Positions 1-10,127 of a stretch of DNA of 64,000 nt are shown piece by piece. Every line of letters starts with the position of its first letter. The stretch's first letter is position 1. The DNA is taken from NCBI GenBank assembly GCA_020796225.1, contig CM036758.1, positions 26,120,397-26,184,396 on the forward strand, read 5' to 3'. Source of the stretch: Arion vulgaris (taxonomy: Eukaryota > Mollusca > Gastropoda > Stylommatophora > Arionidae). The position numbers were made by a program, and so were the translations under genes. Below the pieces are notes generated by a model, which did not search any database, was not told the DNA's origin, and was given only the letters and a program-made list of their open reading frames with translations.

Positions 1-84
1 TGAGATTTTACTCCATTTTTAAAATATAAAGCTTGTTTTGTACTTTGTTTGCTCAACCAGTTTGAGTTAAAAGTGAAACTTAAT

Positions 85-209
85 ATTTTATAAGTCTTAC
101 AGACTTTCAAGTGTCTCTACATTAATATTTGAACAGTTTTTCAGACGTTAGAGTCTCTGTACATTAAAATAACGTCTCTTTAATATTTGAATAGTTTTTC
201 AAACTTTGT
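85..209. repeat. Diverged left end of the 58-bp tandem array
   Basis: Two or three degenerate units sharing the words 'tctctgtacattaaaata' and 'gtttttcaaactttgt' with the array at 1188-1722. They lie on the other side of LINE-j, so the array appears to have been split by that insertion. Bases 1-84 are AT-rich, with no feature seen. Confidence 0.7.
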
Positions 210-215
210 ATCTCT

Positions 216-1181
216 TATCTTCTTATCTTAGCTTATCTTAACCACATTTGCCGTGAAGCATCGTGGGGAGAGTTAGTTTCTATCTTGTGCCAGGTGTGTT
301 GCGCTTGACGTTGTTAGTCCAAGCTTTCGCATGGACTCTGAGATGCTATCTATCCATCGTGTTCTTGGCCTGCCTCGTGCTCTGCGCCCTGAATGTCGAT
401 TATTATAGGCACGTGATGGTAGTAAATGTGGTTCCATTCTCATTAGATGGCCGAACCAATTGAGTCTTTGCTTCTCGATGTACTGTATGCATGGTATAGT
501 ACCAACGATGCTTCTGATATTCTCGTTTCTCACTCTATCTTGCCTTGTAACGTTGACAGCTTTTCGTAGACATCTCATTTCACATGTTGTAATCTTTCTT
601 TATTGTGTCTTAGTCAGGGCCATGTTTGGCACTGATAGCAGAGAGTTGGAATAAATATGCAGTTTATCAGTTGTCGTTTGACTGCCATGTTAATGCTTTG
701 ATGTTTTAATAGTGGTGACAGTTGGTATATCACTGCGTTTGCCTTCTGGCATCTAGTCTGGATTTCTCTGTCCATCTTTCCATCTGCTGTGAATATACTC
801 CCGAGATATTTGAATTCTGGAGTCTGTTGTATTTTACATTATTCACGTGTATATTTAGTTGACCTGTTGACCTACTTATTGTCATGACTTCTGTTTTGGA
901 GGTGTTAGTTTTCATGTCATATTTTCGCATGTCGCTTGCAGTGCATTTACGTGTTGTTGAAGTTTGTGTTCGTTGTTGTAAATTATACTCTGATCATCTG
1001 CAAAGAGTAGTTCGTTGATTAAATTGTAGTTGTTATCGAAGTTGTTCTGTCTTGGTTTCTTGCGTTATCCTGTATATGTATATATTGAAAAGTATAGGCG
1101 AAAGCACACATCCCTGCCTTACTCCTGATGATAATTTAAATTCGTCTGTCAGGCCATCGCTTGTTCGTACTACGCTTGAGC
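216..1181 (-). mobile_element. LINE-j: 5'-truncated non-LTR retrotransposon, RT core to C-terminus
   Basis: Read on the minus strand, the RT core is clear. A GVRQGCVLSPILFNIYI motif lies near 1130-1075 and an LFADDQS catalytic motif (the FADD of palm motif C) near 1010-990. A KTEVM segment follows at about 890. The C-terminal block has WFGHLMRMEP and RGRPRTRW at 273-578. Several frameshifts separate these blocks, so the copy is dead. The 3' end is a TAAGATAAGC-like simple tail (about 216-243). The endonuclease and N-terminal RT are missing. The word 'atctct' occurs at 210-215 and 1182-1187, a candidate 6-bp target-site duplication inside the 58-bp array. Confidence 0.85.
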
Positions 1182-1187
1182 ATCTCT

Positions 1188-1722
1188 GTACATTAAAATA
1201 TTACATCGTCTAGTATTTCAAGAGTTTTACAGACTTTGTGTCTCTGTACCTTAAAATAATACATCGTCTAGTATTTCAAGAGTTTTACAGACTTTGTGTC
1301 TCTGTACATTAAAATATTACATCGTCTAGTAATATCAAGAGTTTTACAGACTTTGTGTCTCTGTACATTAAAATAATACATCGTCTAGTATTTCAAGAGT
1401 TTTACAGACTTTGTGTCTCTGAACCTTAAAATAATACATCGTCTAGTAATATCAAGGCTTTTTCAAACTTTGTTTCTCTGTACATTAAAATATTACATCG
1501 TCTAGTAATATCAAGAGCTTTTTTCAAACTTTGTGTCTTTGTACATTAAAATAATACATCGTCTAGTAATATCAAGAGCTTTTTTCAAACTTTGTGTCTC
1601 TGTACATTAAAATAATACATCGTCTAGTAATATCAAGAGTTTTTCAAACTTTGTGTCTTTGTACATTAAAATAATACATCGTCTAGTAATATCAAGAGTT
1701 TTTCAAACTTTGTGTCTCTGCA
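1188..1722. repeat. 58-60 bp tandem array, about 9 units
   Basis: Unit starts ('acatcgtctagta') fall at 1203, 1261, 1319 and 1378, giving 58-59 bp steps. Later units carry a 'gtaatatcaag' variant and drift to 60 bp. There is no coding signal. Confidence 0.95.
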
Positions 1723-2160
1723 GATTACAATAGCTTAAGCGGTAGTAAGACGTTTACAAATCTTACAGTGTTGAAAACAAACCTGACATTATGTTCTTTC
1801 AGAATTTAAACCATAATTACAATGACATAAAGTAATACAGAGTTGTGTTATCTGTTTTCAACACTTCAATCAATAAGTGTTATTTTTGTGGTTGCAATAT
1901 TTGAGCATAAAACATGCATCCTGTGTGCCAATTTACTATCAATTCTCCTTCATTAATTTATTGAATAGATTTCCTGGAAGAAAGGGACAGAATGCAAACT
2001 GCCAGTTAATAAAGGTTCATTAGAGGAGATTGTCTGCCCGTGGTTTGGTACTTTAATTTGATAGATAGTTATGTCACTGTGACATAAAAGTTCAAATAGA
2101 AGATTAACCTCGCACTTTCTTGTTATTTTTCATTGCGTTCGGCTTCGTATGTTCGTCTAA
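1723..2160. other. Low-information spacer
   Basis: AT-rich sequence without convincing ORFs. Bases 1729-1745 ('agcttaagcggtagta') match the first bases of the SINE-C head, but the match ends there and may be chance. Confidence 0.5.
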
Positions 2161-2164
2161 ATCA

Positions 2165-2545
2165 TCGTTTCCCACAGTGGGCGGTACCGCCCCCCAGTGG
2201 GAGCTGAAGCTATCTAGGGGGGGCGATAGTGTGTTCAGAAGAATTTAGGCGGTTTCAGGCGATTAGTTGTCGGTGGCTACTTAAAGAAGAAATTAATAAT
2301 AAATATTTTAAAATAAATTATTTTCGTGATTTTGAGATTGAATAATTATTTAAAATTTGAATTCTGCATTTAAATTCATCTTACGCCCGCCTTACACTAT
2401 CCATTTTTCATCACTTTTCTATTTCATGCATATAATCATTTGAATTTGACCATGTGTGACAGAAATATATATCAATTTTCTTTGCCAAAGAGAAAATAGA
2501 GCATGTATAAGTGGAGGGCGTTGGCAAACTGTTATAATGGGGACG
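2165..2545 (-). mobile_element. hAT-like non-autonomous element, copy 1 (inverted)
   Basis: This is the reverse complement of 3320-3665 over most of its length. Shared words include 'gggcggtaccgcc', 'cagtgggagctgaagc', 'ttttcgtgattttgagattg' and 'ctttgccaaagagaaaatag'. It ends in the 16-bp array just after 'ggcaaactgttataatgggg', so the outer terminus present in copies 2 and 3 is missing here. The related termini in copies 2 and 3 ('caaactatttcg.accac') recall hAT ends, which is my basis for the superfamily guess. No transposase is visible. Confidence 0.7.
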
Positions 2546-2551
2546 GACATT

Positions 2552-3215
2552 ACAAAAGTTCTTGTCGTACAAAGTTCTTGTCGTACAAAGTTCTTGTCAA
2601 GTTCTTGTCACAAAGTTCTTGTCAGTACAAAGTTCTTGTCGTACAAAGTTCTTGTCTACAAGTTCTTGTCGACAAAGTTCTTGTCGACAAAGTTCTTGTC
2701 GTACAAAGTTCTTGTCGTACAAAGTTCTTGTCGTACAAAGTTCTTGTCGTACAAAGTTCTTGTCGTACAAAGTTCTTGTCGTACAAAGTTCTTGTCGTAC
2801 AAAGTTCTTGTCGATACAAAGTTCTGTATTTCTGTGACAAAGTTCTTGTCGTACAAAGTTCTTGTCGTACAAAGTTCTTGTCGTAGTTCTGTCGACAAAG
2901 TTCTTGTCGTACAGTTCTTGTAAAAGTTCTTGTCGTAAAAGTTCTGTCAAAAGTTCTTGTCGTCGACAAAGTTCTTGTCGTACAAAGTTCTTGTCGTACA
3001 AAGTTCTTGGTCTGTGACAAAGTTCTTGTCGATGCTTACAAAGTTCTTGGTCAAGTTCTTTGTACAAAGTTCTTGTCGTAGTCTGTAGTTCTTGTCAAAA
3101 GTTCTTGTCGTACAAAGTTCTTGTCGTACAAAGTTCTTGTCGTACAAAGTTCTTGTCGTACAAAGTTCTTGTCGTACAAAGTTCTTGTCGTACAAAGTTC
3201 TTGTCGTAAAAGTCG
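2552..3215. repeat. 16-bp tandem array, about 40 units
   Basis: The unit is 'gtacaaagttcttgtc'. The regular core lies at 2700-2815 and 3110-3205. Units shortened or lengthened by 1-6 bp are mixed in at 2590-2690 and 2820-3095. All frames of both strands open up through the array, giving spurious ORFs such as 2597-3067 on the minus strand. Confidence 0.95.
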
Positions 3216-3234
3216 TGGCAAGTGGAATGAAAAT

Positions 3235-3665
3235 GTTTGAGGGAATGGATCTATGGTTTAGACCATACATTCCCAAACTATTTCGACCACCGCCCACTTT
3301 GCACAACATAAACTTTGTAACGCCCTTCTCCACATTATAAAAGTTTGCCAACTACCCATCCCCCTCCACATATATACATGCTCTATTTTCTCTTTGGCAA
3401 AGAAAATTGATGGAAAAACTGATGATGTAAGACGGGCATAAGATGAATTAATATGCAGAATTCAAATTTTAAAAGATTATTCAATCTCAAAATCACGAAA
3501 ATAATTAATTTTAAAATATTTATTATTAATTTCTTCTTTAAGAAGCCACCGACTCCTAATCGCATGAATGCCGCCCAAATCCTACTGATCCCATAATCCC
3601 CCGCCTAGAAGGCTTCAGCGCCCACTGGAAGGTAGTACCGCCCACTTTAGGAAACTATCGTCTAA
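3235..3665 (+). mobile_element. hAT-like non-autonomous element, copy 2
   Basis: The left end ('ccaaactatttcgaccacc', about 3268) is followed by a GC-rich subterminal block, 'ccacattataaaagtttgcc', an AT-rich interior and a right end with 'cttcagcgcccactgg' and 'gtaccgcccactttagg'. It lies head to head with copy 1 across the 16-bp array. It has no coding capacity and probably depends on a transposase elsewhere, which is inference. Confidence 0.7.
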
Positions 3666-3669
3666 ACTA

Positions 3670-4210
3670 TAGGTTTCAAACTATTTCGGACCACCCACGC
3701 TTTGTGAAACATATATCTTTAAACCCCCTCTCTCTCTCCTCCCGGTTCCCCATTATAACAGTTTTCCACATTTGATATTTTCGAATCAGTTGCTACAATG
3801 ATACATTGTTGCTTATGCGTTAAGCTACCAATGATACATTGTTGCTTATGCCGTTAAAGTTGCTACCAATGATACATTGTTGCTTATGCCGTTAAAGTTG
3901 CTACCAATGATACATTGTTGCTTATGCCGTTAAAGTGCTACTAATGATAATTGTGCTTATGCGTTAAAGTAGAAAAAGTAGGGTCAATATATGCTTCATC
4001 TTTCTTGAATACAGCTATTCAATCGCAAAATCACGAAAATAATTTATTTTTAAATAAATATTATTAATTTCTTCTATAAGAAGCCACCGACCCCTAGATC
4101 GTCTGAACGCCCCCACAAACGCATGTGAGCCACTATCTCCCTGATAGAAAGCTTCAACGCCCACTGAGAGGGCCCACTTTGGGAACCTATGGTCTCAAGT
4201 CTAAACTTAA
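3670..4210 (+). mobile_element. hAT-like non-autonomous element, copy 3, with an internal 38-bp array
   Basis: The left end ('tttcaaactatttcggacca', 3677) matches 3265-3290 of copy 2. The right end (4010-4207) repeats 'caatcgcaaaatcacgaaaa', 'aagaagccaccgac' and 'gcttcaacgcccactg'. Between them, 3790-3975 is a tandem array of the 38-bp unit beginning 'accaatgatacattgttg' (starts near 3865 and 3903). Copies 2 and 3 are adjacent and in the same orientation. Confidence 0.7.
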
Positions 4211-4548
4211 AGTTCCTGGAAAGTTGTTCCTGGCATCTAAAAGTTGTAATTCTCAAAGACAATTATTTATCTTCGTTTCCCTCATTCAAATGTAATATGT
4301 TGAAAGCTTTTTCCTTGAGTACAGATTATTCGACTTTCTTTAGAGGATGAGAAACACGAGAGAAACTAATAAACAACAAAGATAAGAATGAACAAAACTC
4401 AGGATCTTGTTCTCTTTTCTAGTTCTCGATTCATATTCTTTGTCCTTATTTCTTGTTGTTCCCATGGACAAAATAGTTTTGCAACTTGTCATTAACATTT
4501 AGATTATTTGTTTCCGTTCTGTGTTTCAAAATGGAAAGAGTTTTGATA
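4211..4548. other. Spacer without recognised features
   Basis: Ordinary AT-rich sequence between copy 3 and the pyrimidine tract. I see no ORF, repeat or RNA signal worth naming. Confidence 0.4.
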
Positions 4549-4549
4549 T

Positions 4550-5047
4550 TTTTTCCCAAACACTTTGTCAGTTTTCTTCATCTTCTCTCTTCGTGTTCTT
4601 CTTTGACTTCTTCTTTTTCTATTTCTTCTTCTCCTTCTTTCCTTTCTTCGTCTTCTTCTTTTTTCTAAGTCTTCCTTCTTCGTCTTTTTCTTCTTCTCCG
4701 ATTTCTTCTTCTAGATTCGTCTTCTTCATGTCTTCTTCTCGTCTTTTTCTCTTCTTCTTGACTTCTTCTTTTCTTGGTGTTCTTCTTCATCTTCTTCTTT
4801 TCTTCTTACTCTTCTTCTTCGTCGTCTTCTTCGTTATCTTCTTCTTCGTCTTCTTCTTCGTCTTCTTCTTCGTCTTCTTCTTCTTTTCTTCGTCTCTTCT
4901 TTGATTTCTTCTTCTTCGTCTTCTTCTTTCGTCTTCTTCTTCGTCTTCTTCTTCGTCTTCTTCTCTTCTCTCTTCTTCTTTGACTTTCTTTTCTTTCTTC
5001 TTGTTCGTCTTCTTCGTCTTCTTCTTTCTTCTTCTTCTTCGTCTTCA

Positions 5048-5078
<31 letters not shown>

Positions 5079-5492
5079 CTTCTTCTTCTTCTTCTTCGTC
5101 TTCATTCTTTTCTTGTCTTCTTCTTTCGTCTTCTTCTTTCGTCTTCTCTTCTTCGTCTTCTTCTCCTTTTCGTCTTCTTCTTGATTCGTCTTCTTCTTCG
5201 TCTTCTTCTTCTTCTTCAACTTCTCTCTTTTCTTCGTCTTCTTTATTTCTTTTCTTCGTCTTTCTTCGCTTCTTTCGCCTTTCTTTTTATTTCTATTTCT
5301 TCGTCATCTTCGTCTTCTTCTTCTCTTCTTCTTCTTTGTCTTCAATTTCTTCTTCTTCTTCGTCTTCTTCTTTTTCTTCGTCTTCTTGTGCTTCTTGGTA
5401 TTCTTCTTCCTCGTCTTCTTTTTTTTCTTTGTCTTCTTCATCTTCTTCTTCTTCCTATTCCTCTTCGTCCTCGTCGTCTTGTTCTTCGAACG
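4550..5492. repeat. Long polypyrimidine (TTC/TCG)n tract
   Basis: About 0.94 kb of almost pure pyrimidine on the plus strand, built from ttc and tcg triplets. A run of uninterrupted 'cttctt' lies at 5047-5096. G is nearly the only purine. The Ser/Phe/Leu-rich plus-strand ORFs and the Lys/Glu/Arg-rich minus-strand ORFs are composition artefacts. Such asymmetry is the class of sequence known to form intramolecular triplexes. Confidence 0.95.
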
Positions 5493-5494
5493 CT

Positions 5495-5755
5495 CCATAT
5501 TGACCACATGTTAAACCACTCTTTGTTGTATGTATGCGATCTGATCCTAAGAGCAATTGTACATTGTGTCAGTTATGCGCCTACAAGTAGGCTAGCACAT
5601 TAGATTTCTGCAACGCCTTTTATTTACTAGCATAACTTCCCTAGGCCCTACCTTAGTCGCCTCTTACGACATGCCTTGAAGGTCGCAGTGTTAATATTCT
5701 TTGCTCCCCTTGTGAACCCCTGGCAACACAGGGGCGGCGACTTTGTAAGTAATTC
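5495..5755 (-). mobile_element. SINE-A copy 1
   Basis: Shares the body of SINE-A with 45530, 49225 and 59510. Common words are 'gcgcctacaagtaggc', 'ttccctaggcc' and the core 'cgcctcttacgacatgc', then 'tattctttgctcccc'. The orientation is set by the 45530 copy, whose tRNA-like head precedes the core. The head is weak here. The insertion abuts the pyrimidine tract. Confidence 0.75.
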
Positions 5756-6477
5756 ATTTCAGTTTCTGTCAGAAAGATATTGTCATAGATTTCAGTCACT
5801 AGTCGTAATTCAGTAGCAGCTAACTAGAAGAATAGTATTTAAGCATGATCAAATTTCATATAGATGGGGTACTGATAAACGTTCACGAGCAAACTCCCGT
5901 TTTATAGCACCACATCTAATGCTGTCTACTGTAGCAAAGTGTCAGATCTGATTTGATTATATGGGAGGCTGTAAAAGCTGAATCATGATTCGAAGATCAC
6001 ATGAACTTTATCTAAAGTTATACCTTCCTTGTACTCTTAGTGAAATATGTAAGTATGGACACCGCATCGTGCAGACTTGGACTGCTCCAGATTGTGGATA
6101 TGGCAGAGGATGATTGTGGCTTAGCTTCTTATTGTAATCATATTTAATCAAGATTGCATTACAAACTAAATTAAGTCTAGACCCACCATGTACATGGTGA
6201 TAAATATGCAATAGACAATGATGCGATAATGGGACTGGATAAATTTGCCATGAAACGTTACATTAGCCGACCGATATCATACCACGTTGTGAGATAAGAA
6301 GTATTTTTAATCAGAGAACTACCGGAACTAACAGCAAGCAATTATTTCGACTGCGCACATTTGTGTCTTCTAGACCATAATGCGATGCACGAAAATCAAC
6401 AAATCTGATGTGGTCAGACCAGATGAAATCAGATCTGGAGAAAATCGTTTGGGTGGCTGCGGTAATACTGAGCAAAT
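5756..6477. other. Spacer without recognised features
   Basis: Mixed-composition sequence with only short ORFs. I cannot assign it. Bases 5960-6475 could be old transposon remnant, but nothing supports a family. Confidence 0.35.
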
Positions 6478-6621
6478 AGGCGAGTGAACAAATACAGGTA
6501 TAGGCAGTATTACTTAAGTAGTGAAAAATTAATTATAAGTGTTTTTATTTTCATATTTTATAAAATAATTTTTCACTACTTATGTAATACTACCTATACC
6601 TGTCTTTGTTCAATCGCCTGT
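6478..6621. mobile_element. Small foldback MITE
   Basis: The left arm (6478-6533, from 'aggcgagtgaacaaatacag') is inverted at 6562-6621 (to 'tgttcaatcgcct'). Arms of about 55 bp pair nearly perfectly and leave a loop of roughly 30 AT-rich bases. There is no coding capacity. I could not fix a target-site duplication, so the superfamily is open. Confidence 0.85.
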
Positions 6622-6829
6622 CTTCTAGACATGCGGTATCGTCCGTTCTGTTAACACCATCAGGAAGCAGAATAGGAGACACTGAATCCGATGATTCCAA
6701 TGACGACTAAGCGTGAGCAAGTTTGTTGGTGATTTACGCAACATGAATAGAGAATGTGATACGCCACTAAACATCACTTGCACACAGAGTGTGAAAACAA
6801 TGAGATAGCTTTCCATGACCTGAAGTTGA

Positions 6830-7085
6830 CTAATGCTACACATAAGAAAGAGAAAATTGAAGTATTTCGGACATATAAAAAGACATGAAGGGCTGAAGAA
6901 GATCATCATGGAAGAAGGCATCCGGCAAAGAGGAGAAGAGGAGGACCTCGGAGAAGATTGATTCATGATGTAACTGATGGTTTGAACATGACAGCTGGAC
7001 AGAGAGAGAGAAATTTCAAAGGCTGTTAATGTGACAAAGTTCTGCTCAGGACAAGCTATTTAACAATGATGATGATGATAAAGTT
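6830..7085 (+). mobile_element. LINE-a: RT C-terminal fragment
   Basis: Plus-strand translation gives KLKYFGHIKRHEGLKKII, then a frameshifted basic block, then IHDVTDGLNMTAGQ. This is the same order as the 19593 copy (HFKHIKRHE, RRRLLQDVIDDLRISATDAG). It ends in a 'gatgatgatgat' tail at 7068-7080. The reading frame is broken, and only the last part of the ORF is kept. Confidence 0.75.
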
Positions 7086-7784
7086 GGACAGATTAGAATA
7101 TTCTTTCTATGTCGTCTTCTTTTTCGCCTGTCATTAATTTTACAGGTTCTAACCAAGTGGTTTTTAAAAATCTCGTATTAAAATGATATGTCGGACAAAT
7201 AGGGTTGTCTGTTTTTTGTTGTTACAATAATAGGCTTTGTTTGTGTGTTACTTTTTTAGCACTTCAACATTATCCATTCTACCAATTTATGGGATTCTAA
7301 ATATGCATCTGCAAAATCACAAATCTATGGTCTCCAGTGATTGTGCTTCTTTGTTTATTTATTGTCAACCATATTTGTTTTAAATATTTGTAGCTTTTTA
7401 TTTACTTATGCTGGTCTATGTGGGCGCGATGTTAAGAGTTTGCCTTGCATTCTAAGTGTGGTTTCAATCTGAACAACGTTATTCTGTTTGTGAATGCTTG
7501 TGTTTGTGAATGTTTGTGTTTGTGAATGTTTGTGTTTGTGAATGCATCTTTTTGAATAAATGCGTGCTTTGTACACTGCTCTCATCAGGTGACGTGTCAT
7601 TTATGCGTAGAATAACCAAACGATATAAGGCTTCTCTGTACAATGATGACAATTCTTCCTCTGTTAACCCTTGTATCCAGGGATGATATTTCTCTGAATT
7701 TCTTTCATCCCTGCTGGTTCCAATTGTCGTTTAATTATAATGAGTTCTGTGAGCTAACACATATCAGAACATAACAAACCTCGA
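7086..7784. other. Spacer with a small GTTTGTGAAT repeat
   Basis: Mostly AT-rich DNA of no recognised function. Bases 7485-7548 contain four copies of a 12- to 15-bp 'tgtttgtgaatg' motif. Confidence 0.45.
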
Positions 7785-8203
7785 GATATGTACAAGATAT
7801 GTACAAGATATATACAAGATATGTACAAGATATGTACGAGATATGTACAAGATATGTACAAGCTATGTACGAGATATGTACAAGATATGTACAAGATATG
7901 TACAAGCTATGTACGAGATATGTACAAGATATGTACAAGATATGTACAAGATATGTACGAGATATGTACGAGATATGTACGAGATATGTACAAGATATGT
8001 ACAAGATATGTACAAGATATGTACAAGCTATGTACGAGATATGTACAAGATATGTACAAGATATGTACAAGATATGTACGAGATATGTACGAGATATGTA
8101 CGAGATATGTACAAGATATGTACAAGATATGTACAAGATATGTACGAGATATGTACAAGATATGTACAAGATATGTACGAGATATGTACGAGATATATAC
8201 AAG
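7785..8203. repeat. 11-bp tandem array (atgtacaagat / atgtacgagat)
   Basis: About 38 units of 11 bp with two main variants (caa and cga) and a rarer 'gctatgtac' form near 7862, 7906 and 8027. Eleven is not a multiple of 3 and the unit lacks stops. Three frames per strand are therefore open and encode the same 11-residue cycle (YKICTRYVQDM-like). This is not a gene. Confidence 0.95.
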
Positions 8204-8205
8204 GT

Positions 8206-8412
8206 CCTCTTCTTCTTCTCCTTTTTCACCTCCGAGGAGGTATATATATATATCCACACAACCAAGATCTTGTAAGCTCTCATACACTAATTGGATGTGT
8301 TTGTTTCAAGCTAACAAAAGTGTTCTAAACATGAATAATGCGATGTTTGTTTGTTTGTTTGTTTTGGTTCGTTTTTATGAAGCAATTGTGCTTACACTGA
8401 GAACGTGAGTAC
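8206..8412. other. Spacer between two arrays
   Basis: Contains a short pyrimidine run, a (TA) run at 8240-8252 and a (GTTT)n run at 8345-8363. No gene. Confidence 0.5.
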
Positions 8413-9035
8413 ATTACACACACGGCATGTATGACAAGCACATCCGAACTTGGGCCAAACATTACACACACGGCATGTATGACAGGTACATCCGAACTTG
8501 GGCCAAACATTACACACACGGCATGTATGACAAGCACATCCGAACTTGGGCCAAACATTACACACACGGCATGTATGACAGGTACATCCGAACTTGGGCC
8601 AAACATTACACACACGGCATGTATGACAAGCACATCCGAACTTGGGCCAAACATTACACACACGGCATGTATGACAGGCACATCCGAACTTGGGCCAAAC
8701 ATTACACACACGGCATGTATGACAAGCACATCCGAACTTGGGCCAAACATTACACACACGGCATGTATGACAAGCACATCCGAACTTGGGCCAAACATTA
8801 CACACACGGCATGTATGACAAGCACATCCGAACTTGGGCCAAACATTACACACACGGCATGTATGACAAGCACATCCGAACTTGGGCCAAACATTACACA
8901 CACGGCATGTATGACAGGCACATCCGAACTTGGGCCAAACATTACACACACGGCATGTATGACAGGCACATCCGAACTTGGGCCAAACATTACACACACG
9001 GCATGTATGACAGGTACATCCGAACTTGGGCCAAA
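8413..9035. repeat. 48-bp tandem array, about 13 units
   Basis: The period is exactly 48 bp ('attacacacacggcatg' starts at 8461 and 8509). The units differ mainly at one site (gacaagcac, gacaggtac or gacaggcac). The period is 16 codons, so ORFs run through in several frames (224 aa and 220 aa on minus, 245 aa and 210 aa on plus). The near-identical units look like recent expansion, not selection on a protein. Confidence 0.97.
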
Positions 9036-9650
9036 GTTTATGTATACTATTCAAGCTGGATAATTGTAAGACTTTACAAACAGAATATCTACATTTTAAA
9101 TATCAAATCTGGAGTAATCAAATATGAGCTTGTGATGATTTTATTGTGTCTCTGGTTTCCTTGAATTCCTTTGTCTCTCTTTCTCCTTTGTACCTCAGTG
9201 ATGTATGTGTGAAGATGTCAGTATCTTCCAGGAGTCTTAAACAACGCACTTTGTAAGTAAATATTTCTTGTTGTTCAGATCTAGTATCCAGTGCGCGTTT
9301 TCGCTCTCACGGAACTACTGCTGCCTTGTAGTTAGATAGGGGACAATCAAAGGTTAGCGGAGCAAACCGTACACAAAATTGGACGGTAGGCAAACCAAGT
9401 AGTCCATTAAAAGACCGGTTAGCTGGGCAGATGACACTCATCAACCCGGGAGGGCAGGTCGTCTAAGGGTCGCTACCCTGACAGAAAATAGCAACCTGTT
9501 GTCTTGTAGGTTTCCTGGGGACAGCAAAAGGTTAATGGAGAGCGAACCCAGTAAACGCTGGTTGAAATCGGACATAATGTGACGTAAACACATTCTTGGC
9601 AACGGCTATTTATATATCACAATAAGATTGATCAAAATGGCCAAAAAGAA
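9036..9650. other. Spacer, GC-richer block at 9280-9560
   Basis: No array. The block at 9280-9560 ('aacccgggagggcaggtcg') is more GC-rich than its neighbours and could be the 5' region of a retroelement, but no ORF supports that. Confidence 0.35.
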
Positions 9651-9706
9651 CGATCGATCGATCGATCGAGAGAGTAAGAGAGAGAGAGAGAGAGAGAGAG
9701 AGATCT
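9651..9706. repeat. (GATC)n / (GA)n microsatellite
   Basis: 'atcgatcgatcgatcgag' followed by an uninterrupted 'agagagag' run. Confidence 0.95.
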
Positions 9707-9844
9707 AGTAGGATGTCTTTATTGTTTCTCTCATTTGTCCGGAGTGTTATCATACACTTTCCGTACAACTTCGCTTCAAACAATTCAAAATTCTTCTTGT
9801 ATTTATATATTATCTTCGACAATTCAAATGAAAATGTAGTTACT

Positions 9845-10084
9845 TCTTCTTCTTCGTGTTCGTTCTTTACCAACAATTTTAATCATTCTTTGTGAAATGT
9901 TTGATCTTTGCCAAGAACGTGTATACGTTGCACATTGATTTGATAGGACCTTAAACGCATAGACTTCTACACGTTTAGGACATGTGCATCCGATTTCAGC
10001 CTAACCTTCTAAGTCGCCGCTTACGACATGCGTGGCAGGTAACAGTGGTTCTGTTATTTACACCCCAAATTTGGGCTCGGGTGT
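9845..10084 (-). mobile_element. SINE-B copy 1
   Basis: SINE-B on the minus strand runs from a 'ggtgtaaagaatagaac'-type segment through the core 'gcatgtcgtaagcggcg' to 'acacgttcttggcaaag' and a (GAA)n tail at 9845-9857. Imperfect flanks 'tgtagttac' (9836) and 'tgttgttac' (10085) may be the target-site duplication. Pol III transcription is assumed for this class. The tRNA-like head is not clear in this copy. Confidence 0.8.
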
Positions 10085-10127
10085 GTTGTTACATGAAAAG
10101 TGATGTATATTTATATAACCATGAGCA

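Noticed and set aside
1729..1745. Start of a SINE-C
   Set aside because: Only about 16 bp match the head, with no body after it.
2597..3351. Minus-strand ORFs of 132-156 codons rich in TLYDKNFVRQELC
   Set aside because: Read-through of the 16-bp array, where all six frames are similarly open.
4806..5219. Lys/Glu/Arg-rich ORF resembling a nuclear or coiled-coil protein
   Set aside because: Pure composition effect of the polypyrimidine tract on the opposite strand.
8325..9164. ORFs of 210-245 codons on both strands
   Set aside because: They are the 48-bp array read in several frames. Equal openness on both strands argues against coding.
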